From NCBI GenBank assembly GCA_025055975.1, contig JANWWM010000046.1, positions 1 to 59,479 of the forward strand: a stretch of DNA of 59,479 nt, given 5' to 3'. The notes beneath the pieces were generated by a model. The model saw only the letters and a program-made list of their open reading frames with translations, did no database searches and had not been told where the DNA came from. This document shows positions 54,087 to 59,479 of this stretch, in pieces. How positions within the stretch are numbered: the first letter of the stretch is position 1; each line of letters opens with the position of its first letter. The translations under genes and the position numbers were made by a program. This stretch comes from Chloroherpetonaceae bacterium (lineage in GTDB: Bacteria; Bacteroidota; Chlorobiia; Chlorobiales; Thermochlorobacteraceae).

Positions 54087-55420
54087 AACTTGTCGAGAGC
54101 ATTCGGAACATCAGCAAAATTCCCGAACTCAAAGATCGGATTCTCTACACGCTGGGCTTGCTGATTGTGTATCGCATCGGCTCGCACATCACGATTCCGG
54201 GCGTTGACGCTTCCGCCGTCGCCGCCGCAGGAGCGGGTCCGACGAATGACTTGTTCGGATTGTTCGACCTTTTCGTCGGGGGCGCGTTCAAGCGAGCGTC
54301 GGTTTTCGCGCTCGGCATTATGCCCTACATCTCCGCGTCCATCATCATTCAATTGCTGGGCGCGGTTACGCCGATGATTCAACGCCTCCAAAAAGAAGGC
54401 GAAGAAGGGCGAAAGAAAATCACCCAATACACGCGCTACGGCACGGTGATTCTCGCCGCAATGCAGGCGTGGGGCGTGAGCGTAAGCCTCTCGAGTCCGT
54501 CGTCGTTTGGACAACCCATCGTGCCCGAACCTGGATTTCTCTTCACGGTCTCGACGATCATCACGCTCACGGCGGCGACGATTTTTACGATGTGGCTGGG
54601 CGAGCGCATCACGGAACGCGGCATCGGCAACGGCATTTCGCTCATCATTATGATTGGCATCTTGGCGCGCTTTCCGCAAGCGCTCGTGGCGGAGTGGCAA
54701 CTCGTCGCGTCGGGAAGCAAGAATCTCATCGTCGAGATCATCGTCTTGGCGATTATGGTTCTCATCGTCGCGGGCGTGGTGCTGCTGACCGTTGGCACGC
54801 GGCGCATTCCCGTGCAATACGCCAAGCGCGTCGTCGGACGAAAGGTCTATGGCGGCACGACGCAATACATTCCGATGCGCGTCATCACGGCGGGCGTGAT
54901 GCCCATCATCTTCGCGCAGTCGATTATGTTCATTCCGAGCACGCTAGTCTCGTTCTTCCCCGAAAGCGAAGGAATGCAACGGGTTGCGTCGTGGATTTCC
55001 TACGATTCGTGGGGCTACGCCATCATCTTCGCCATTCTCATCGTCTTTTTCACCTATTTCTACACGGCGATCGCCTTCAACCCGAAAGACGTGGCGGAGA
55101 CGATGCAAAAGCAAGGCGGGTTCATTCCGGGCGTGCGTCCGGGCAAAAGCACGGAAGAGTTCATCGACAACATTCTCACGCGCATCACGCTGCCTGGGGC
55201 GATCGCGCTCGCCATCATTGCGATTCTGCCGACGATACTCGTCAAATACGGCAACGTGACGCCGGGCTTCGCGCAGTTCTTTGGCGGAACGAGCTTGCTT
55301 ATCATCGTGGGCGTGGCGTTGGACACGCTCCAACAAATCGAGAGCCATCTTTTGATGCGCCACTACGACGGCTTTATGAAGACGGGGCGCGTTAGAGGAC
55401 GCGGAACGGTCAGCGCGTAG
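54083..55420 (+). CDS. secY: Preprotein translocase subunit SecY
   Basis: A 445-residue channel protein with ten membrane helices. The first signature IYRIGSHITIPGVD-type (VYRIGSHITIPGVDASAVA) is in helix 1 and plug, and the second is in GITYVNAI-type region MPIIFAQSIMFIPS. Cytoplasmic loops contain TRRIPVQYAKR. It completes the Sec export system with SecD and SecF at 27-30 kb. It is coupled to rplO by ATGA. Confidence 0.97.
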   Translation: MKLVESIRNISKIPELKDRILYTLGLLIVYRIGSHITIPGVDASAVAAAGAGPTNDLFGLFDLFVGGAFKRASVFALGIMPYISASIIIQLLGAVTPMIQRLQKEGEEGRKKITQYTRYGTVILAAMQAWGVSVSLSSPSSFGQPIVPEPGFLFTVSTIITLTAATIFTMWLGERITERGIGNGISLIIMIGILARFPQALVAEWQLVASGSKNLIVEIIVLAIMVLIVAGVVLLTVGTRRIPVQYAKRVVGRKVYGGTTQYIPMRVITAGVMPIIFAQSIMFIPSTLVSFFPESEGMQRVASWISYDSWGYAIIFAILIVFFTYFYTAIAFNPKDVAETMQKQGGFIPGVRPGKSTEEFIDNILTRITLPGAIALAIIAILPTILVKYGNVTPGFAQFFGGTSLLIIVGVALDTLQQIESHLLMRHYDGFMKTGRVRGRGTVSA

Positions 55421-55457
55421 CGAGAGTTCGACCAGACGCGCAAAACGAAACGATGAA

Positions 55458-56291
55458 ATGGTAACGGCGCGAAGCGAAAAGGAAATCGAGTTGATGCGCG
55501 AAAGCGGCAGAATCGTCGCGCAAACCCTCGACTTGATTCAAACGGAAATTCGCCCTGGCATTACGACGAAGTATCTCAACGACATCGCCGAAGAGTATAT
55601 CCGCAGTCAAGGCGCGGTTCCAAGTTTTTTGGGCTACGTGCCCAAAGGCTCTCGCGGAACGAAGCCATACCCCGCGTCGATTTGCGCGTCCATCAACGAA
55701 GAGGTCGTTCACGGCATTCCCAGTCCAAAGCGCGTTATCAAGGAAGGCGACATCGTCTCGATCGATGTGGGCGCATACAAGAACGGCTATCACGGCGACG
55801 CGGCGCGCACGTTCATCATCGGCGACGTCAAGCCCGAAGTGCGACATCTCGTCAAAGTAACCGAGACATGCCTTGCGCTCGCCATCAAGGAAGCCGTCGT
55901 GGGCAATCGCTTGCACGACATTTCCGCCGCCGTTCAAACCTACGCGGAAAGTTTCGGCTTCGGCGTGATTGAAAACATGGTCGGGCACGGCATCGGAACG
56001 AAAATGCACGAAGAACCGCCCGTGCCCAACATCGGCAAACGCGGAACGGGCGTTTTCTTGCGCGAAGGAATGGTCCTGGCGATCGAGCCGATGATTAACT
56101 TGGGTCGATCGCGCAAAGCGAAAATTTTGAGCGACACTTGGACCGCCGTAACCGCCGATGGCAAGCCCGCCGCGCACTTCGAGCATACGGTCGTGGTTCG
56201 CAAAGGCAAAGCGGAAATTTTGACGCTCTCGCGCCTGAATCAAACTTCGCTCGCCGCCGAAGAAGGCGCGACGGCAAAGGTGGCGAGCTAA
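55458..56291 (+). CDS. map: Methionine aminopeptidase type I
   Basis: A 277-residue pita-bread enzyme that removes the initiator methionine. Metal ligands are visible in [20 protein letters not shown] (two Asp), [13 protein letters not shown] (His), EPMINLG (Glu) and FEHTVVV (Glu). A 25-residue C-terminal tail follows the core. The gene is between secY and infA as in many bacteria. Confidence 0.97.
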   Translation: MVTARSEKEIELMRESGRIVAQTLDLIQTEIRPGITTKYLNDIAEEYIRSQGAVPSFLGYVPKGSRGTKPYPASICASINEEVVHGIPSPKRVIKEGDIVSIDVGAYKNGYHGDAARTFIIGDVKPEVRHLVKVTETCLALAIKEAVVGNRLHDISAAVQTYAESFGFGVIENMVGHGIGTKMHEEPPVPNIGKRGTGVFLREGMVLAIEPMINLGRSRKAKILSDTWTAVTADGKPAAHFEHTVVVRKGKAEILTLSRLNQTSLAAEEGATAKVAS

Positions 56292-56313
56292 ACCCGAAAA
56301 CCCTTGTCATCAT

Positions 56314-56532
56314 TTGCCAAAGGAAGAAGCGATTGAACTCGATGGCGTGATTCTGGAAGCCTTGCCCAACGCCAGCTTTAAGGTCAGATTGGAAAACAAT
56401 CACGAGATTCTGGCGCACGTGTCGGGAAAGATGCGCATGAACTTCATCAAAATTTTGCCCGGCGACCGCGTGCGCGTTCAGCTCTCGCCATATGACCTGA
56501 CCAAAGGCAGAATCACTTATCGCTTCAAGTAG
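56314..56532 (+). CDS. infA: Translation initiation factor IF-1
   Basis: A 72-residue OB-fold protein that blocks the A-site during initiation. The sequence [20 protein letters not shown] and [20 protein letters not shown] are standard. The start must be TTG at 56314: the family N-terminus MxKEEAIE begins here and there is no ATG or GTG in frame before it. No clear ribosome-binding site precedes it, so expression may be low or controlled. A hairpin follows. Confidence 0.96.
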   Translation: MPKEEAIELDGVILEALPNASFKVRLENNHEILAHVSGKMRMNFIKILPGDRVRVQLSPYDLTKGRITYRFK

Positions 56533-56561
56533 AGCCGAAGCGAAAAAAGCGAAGCCAAAAA

Positions 56562-56580
56562 AGCCTCTCAAACGGAGGCT
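56562..56580 (+). terminator. Possible terminator of the spc block
   Basis: AGCCTC (56562-56567) and GAGGCT (56575-56580) form a 6-bp stem with a 7-base loop; ATTTT comes 8 bases later. It lies 30 bases after infA and 34 bases before the rpmJ promoter. Confidence 0.4.
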
Positions 56581-56613
56581 CGAAACGATTTTCTCTCAAA
56601 AAGCCAGCAAGGG

Positions 56614-56645
56614 TTTGGAAAAGAGCGAAAAAGCGCGTAAATTTG
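56614..56645 (+). promoter_or_regulatory. Bacteroidota-type promoter of the alpha block
   Basis: TTTG (56614-56617), 20 bases, TAAATTTG (56638-56645): a full match to both boxes. The rpmJ start is 39 bases further. It can transcribe rpmJ, rpsM, rpsK, rpsD, rpoA and rplQ independently. Confidence 0.7.
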
Positions 56646-56683
56646 CCGCCCTTTTTTCAAGGAAAACGCAAAACTCGAAGGAT

Positions 56684-56800
56684 ATGAAAGTCGTCTCGTC
56701 GCTCAAAAAGCGTTGCGAATCGTGCAGAATCGTTCGCAGAAAAGGGAAAGTGCTCGTGATTTGCAAGAAAAATCCGAATCACAAACAACGTCAAGGTTAA
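56684..56800 (+). CDS. rpmJ: Ribosomal protein L36
   Basis: A 38-residue zinc-ribbon protein of the C-plus form: [20 protein letters not shown] and NPNHKQRQG hold three Cys and one His ligand. The frame is open from 56615, but only the ATG at 56684 gives the family N-terminus [11 protein letters not shown]; the longer form overlaps the promoter. Confidence 0.95.
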   Translation: MKVVSSLKKRCESCRIVRRKGKVLVICKKNPNHKQRQG

Positions 56801-56812
56801 TCAGGAGACAAG

Positions 56813-57193
56813 ATGAGAGTAGCAGGCGTTGACCTTCCCCGAAACAAGCGCGCCGTCATCGGCTTGACCTACATCTACGGCATTGGCAGGAGCACCGCCA
56901 AGAAAATTCTGGCGAAGGCGGGCGTTGACGAAAACCGCAAAATCTCGGAACTCACCGACGAAGAAGCCAGCCTGATTCGCAACATCATCACGAATGAATA
57001 CAAAGTCGAAGGGCAAGCGCGGAGCGAGCAACAACTCGCCATCAAGCGTTTGATGGACATCGGTTGTTATCGCGGCTTGCGTCATCGCAAGGGCTTGCCC
57101 GTCAGAGGTCAGCGCACGCGCACCAACGCTCGCACGCGCAAAGGCAAGCGCAAGACGGTCGCAGGCAAGAAGAAAGCCACAGCCAAGAAGTAA
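56813..57193 (+). CDS. rpsM: Ribosomal protein S13
   Basis: A 126-residue S13 with helix-two-turn-helix [19 protein letters not shown] and the signature [30 protein letters not shown] precedes the ATG. It lies 12 bases after rpmJ. Confidence 0.97.
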   Translation: MRVAGVDLPRNKRAVIGLTYIYGIGRSTAKKILAKAGVDENRKISELTDEEASLIRNIITNEYKVEGQARSEQQLAIKRLMDIGCYRGLRHRKGLPVRGQRTRTNARTRKGKRKTVAGKKKATAKK

Positions 57194-57216
57194 TCCTAAA
57201 ATCTCGAATCGCAACC

Positions 57217-57612
57217 ATGGCAACGACGACATCAACCGCGACAAAGAAGAAAAAGAAGGTGAGCGTTTCTCCCGAAGGGTTGGCGCACATCAAAGCCACG
57301 TTCAACAACGTGCTCGTGACCATCACCGACATGGCGGGCAACACGATCGCGTGGTCGACGGCGGGCAAAAACGGATTCAAAGGCTCGAAGAAAAACACGC
57401 CCTACGCGGCGCAAGTAACTGCCGAAGCCGCCGCCCGCGAAGCTTACGAACTCGGAATGCGAAAGGTCGATGTGCTCATCAAAGGTCCGGGTTCGGGACG
57501 AGACGCGGCGGTGCGCTCTCTGCAAGTGGCGGGCTTGGAAGTGCGCTCCATCCGCGATGTCACGCCGCTTCCGCACAACGGTTGCCGTCCGCCAAAGCGC
57601 CGAAGGGTCTAA
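57217..57612 (+). CDS. rpsK: Ribosomal protein S11
   Basis: A 131-residue S11. [20 protein letters not shown] and [20 protein letters not shown] are the usual signatures. The start ATG 57217 is preferred over the frame opening at 57064, which is inside rpsM. A Thr/Lys-rich N-terminus precedes the core. Confidence 0.96.
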   Translation: MATTTSTATKKKKKVSVSPEGLAHIKATFNNVLVTITDMAGNTIAWSTAGKNGFKGSKKNTPYAAQVTAEAAAREAYELGMRKVDVLIKGPGSGRDAAVRSLQVAGLEVRSIRDVTPLPHNGCRPPKRRRV

Positions 57613-57642
57613 CAAAACTCTAATCCGACTCGACTTTTTGAA

Positions 57643-58254
57643 ATGGCAAGATATTTGGGTCCAACCGCAAAAGTGTCGCGCCGTTTGGGCGTAGCGATCG
57701 TTCCAAAAGACGAAAAGTATCTCGACCGCCGCCCAAATCCGCCAGGACAACACGGCGCCTCGCGCAAGGGCAAACTCTCGCAATACGCCATTCAACTCCG
57801 CGAAAAGCAAAAGATGAAGTTCATCTACGGCGTCTTGGAGCGACAATTCCGCAACTACTACGAAAAGGCGACGCGCTTGCGCGGCGTTACGGGCGACAAC
57901 CTCGTCAAGATGCTCGAGAGCCGCTTGGACAACGTCGTCTATCGCGCGGGATTCGCCGTCTCGAGACCAGCGGCGCGTCAGCTCGTTTCGCATGCGCATC
58001 TGCTTGTCAACGGCAAAAAGGTCAACATCCCGTCCTATCAATTGAAGCCGGGCGACGTGATTCAGTTCCGCGAAAAATCGAAAAACTTAGATGTTGTCAG
58101 AGAAGCGCTGAGCAAGAGACCCGACTCTCAAATCCCATCGTGGATTCAGGTCGACAAAGCGAACTTGAAAGCGGTTTTTCTCAATCCGCCCGAACGCTCG
58201 GAAGTTCAAGAGCCGTTCAACGAGCAGTTGGTCGTGGAGCTATACTCGAAGTAA
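57643..58254 (+). CDS. rpsD: Ribosomal protein S4
   Basis: A 203-residue S4 with LRLVFVYGVLE-type core ([20 protein letters not shown]) and S4 domain [20 protein letters not shown]. The N-terminus lacks the CxxC zinc ligands found in some S4 proteins. In E. coli S4 represses the alpha operon; a structured leader for that was not obvious here. Confidence 0.97.
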   Translation: MARYLGPTAKVSRRLGVAIVPKDEKYLDRRPNPPGQHGASRKGKLSQYAIQLREKQKMKFIYGVLERQFRNYYEKATRLRGVTGDNLVKMLESRLDNVVYRAGFAVSRPAARQLVSHAHLLVNGKKVNIPSYQLKPGDVIQFREKSKNLDVVREALSKRPDSQIPSWIQVDKANLKAVFLNPPERSEVQEPFNEQLVVELYSK

Positions 58255-58297
58255 GGAGCAATTTGGCGTTCAACGAAATTTCATCGAGAGGAGCGTT

Positions 58298-59290
58298 ATG
58301 ATTCAACAAATGCAAATGCCCGAACGGTTGGAACTTGACGACAGCACGTATTCCAACAACTACGGCAAATTCATCGCTCAGCCGCTGGAACGCGGTTATG
58401 GCGTAACGATTGGCAACGCGATGCGTCGCGTCTTGCTCTCGTCGTTGCCCGGAACGGCGATTACGGGAATCAAAATCGAGGGCGTGCTGCACGAGTTTTC
58501 AACCATCGAGGGCGTCAAAGAAGACGTCCCCGACATCGTGCTCAACTTGAAGCAAGTGCGCTTTCGCTCCATCAGCAAACGCAACGCGGTCGTTTCGCTC
58601 TCGCTCAAAGGACCGAAAGACTTCGTGGCGGGCGACATCGTAAGTAGCGAAGGCGATTTCGAGGTGCTCAATCCCGACCTCCACATCGCAACGCTCAACA
58701 AGAACGCCTCGCTAAAAATCGACATCTACGTCGGCAGAGGACGAGGCTACGTGCCCGCAGAGGAAAACAAGCCCGACAACATGCCCATCGGCTTCATTGC
58801 GATGGACTCGATTTACACGCCCATTCGCAACGTCAAATACAGCGTCGAGAACACGCGCGTCGGGCAAAAAATCGACTATGAAAAATTGATTCTGGAAGTG
58901 GAAACCGATGGCTCGCTCTCGCCCGAAGAAGCCGTGAGCATGGCGGGAAAAATCATCACTGACCACATCAAACTCTTCGCCACTTTCACGCCGACGACGG
59001 AAGAAGAAACCGTCGCGCCCGAAACGCAAGAAGACGACGCGGAGTTCGAGAGAATGCGCCAACTCTTGATGACGCGCATCGAGGACTTGGAGCTTTCAGT
59101 GCGGTCGCACAACTGCTTGCGCTCCGCCGAAATCGAGACGCTCGGACAACTGGTTTCAAGGCGAGAAGAAGAGTTGCTGAACTTCAAAAACTTCGGCAAG
59201 AAATCGCTCACGGAGCTCAAAGAACTCGTGGAATCGAAAGGATTGCGCTTTGGAATGGACGTCTCAAAGTATCGATTGAAAGAACTCTAA
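58298..59290 (+). CDS. rpoA: RNA polymerase alpha subunit
   Basis: A 330-residue alpha subunit. The N-terminal domain, which dimerises and binds beta and beta', has [20 protein letters not shown] and [21 protein letters not shown] linker of about 20 acidic residues ([18 protein letters not shown]) leads to the C-terminal domain (about 250-330) with [20 protein letters not shown] and [14 protein letters not shown], the DNA- and activator-binding face. GAGAGGAGCG precedes the ATG. Confidence 0.98.
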   Translation: MIQQMQMPERLELDDSTYSNNYGKFIAQPLERGYGVTIGNAMRRVLLSSLPGTAITGIKIEGVLHEFSTIEGVKEDVPDIVLNLKQVRFRSISKRNAVVSLSLKGPKDFVAGDIVSSEGDFEVLNPDLHIATLNKNASLKIDIYVGRGRGYVPAEENKPDNMPIGFIAMDSIYTPIRNVKYSVENTRVGQKIDYEKLILEVETDGSLSPEEAVSMAGKIITDHIKLFATFTPTTEEETVAPETQEDDAEFERMRQLLMTRIEDLELSVRSHNCLRSAEIETLGQLVSRREEELLNFKNFGKKSLTELKELVESKGLRFGMDVSKYRLKEL

Positions 59291-59324
59291 TCGCCCGCGC
59301 AACGAAAATCGTGGAGACAAAGTC

Positions 59325-59479
59325 ATGCGAAAACAGAAGCATTCGGTCAAAAAACTGGGTCGCGCGACGGCGCACCGTCATGCCACGCTGAGCAATCTTT
59401 CAACCGAGTTGATTCGGCACAAGCGCATTCGCACGACGGAAGCCAAAGCCAAAGCGTTGCGCCCCTACGTGGAACGGCT
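59325..59479 (+). CDS. rplQ: Ribosomal protein L17, partial
   Basis: Only the first 51 codons are in the window. The translation begins [20 protein letters not shown] and continues with [20 protein letters not shown], the normal start of L17. The gene runs off the right edge. It is the last gene of the alpha block in most bacteria. Confidence 0.93.
   Translation, partial: MRKQKHSVKKLGRATAHRHATLSNLSTELIRHKRIRTTEAKAKALRPYVER

Overview
The window reads as chromosomal DNA from a free-living bacterium of the Bacteroidota/Chlorobiota/Ignavibacteriota (FCB) group. Three things point there. A large secreted protein ends in a type IX secretion (T9SS) sorting domain with the motif QNYPNPFNPVT. Several promoters follow the Bacteroidota-type pattern (T/C/G)TTG-N19/20-TAnnTT(T/C)G rather than the E. 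coli -35/-10 pattern. An ArsA-type ATPase with an HSP20-like tail is present. DNA is moderately GC-rich (single lines I counted were about 55% in core genes) and falls to about 48% around 33-34.7 kb. The exact genus cannot be read from this window.

The first 39 kb is a mosaic of short operons on both strands. In order: a YceI protein; a CNNM/CBS (CorC-like) membrane protein with a YfiM-like partner; a cluster of PHP hydrolase, renalase-like FAD oxidoreductase and RmlD-like reductase; DoxX and GTP-type PEP carboxykinase; RidA; an unrecognised 68-residue protein with a duplicated motif; dapF divergent from a TPR protein; an ArsA ATPase and a truncated polyferredoxin-like membrane protein; nusB, a PPP-type phosphatase and nth; a toast-rack protein, TrkH and DsbD; a pseudouridine synthase divergent from gltX; a GT39-like glycosyltransferase divergent from secD-secF-STAS; a lipoprotein plus T9SS cargo pair; ahpC-ahpD; an unrecognised 237-residue protein, a PAP2-like protein and a TauE/SafE-like protein.

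From 39.3 kb to the end lies one long block of translation genes, all on the plus strand. It holds str (rpsL, rpsG, fusA, tuf), S10 (rpsJ to rpsQ), spc (rplN to secY, map, infA) and alpha (rpmJ, rpsM, rpsK, rpsD, rpoA, rplQ; the last runs off the window). Gene order is the classical one. Two things stand out: a tRNA-Gly(UCC) gene sits between rplN and rplX with a promoter-like sequence of its own, and a strong promoter match precedes rpmJ. A terminator-like hairpin follows tuf, and a perfect 10-bp hairpin separates rplD and rplW.

Gene-free stretches at 9.2-9.6, 12.2-12.9, 30.2-30.5 and 35.2-35.6 kb carry copies of a dispersed repeat (core GGATTCCTCGC..CGCTCGGAATGAC and its CATTCTGAACGGAGCGAAG variant). 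I found no CRISPR array, rRNA, transposase, integrase, prophage or recognisable defence system. The best candidates for undescribed biology are the duplicated-motif small protein with its upstream palindrome, the tRNA inside the spc operon, and the 237-residue protein.
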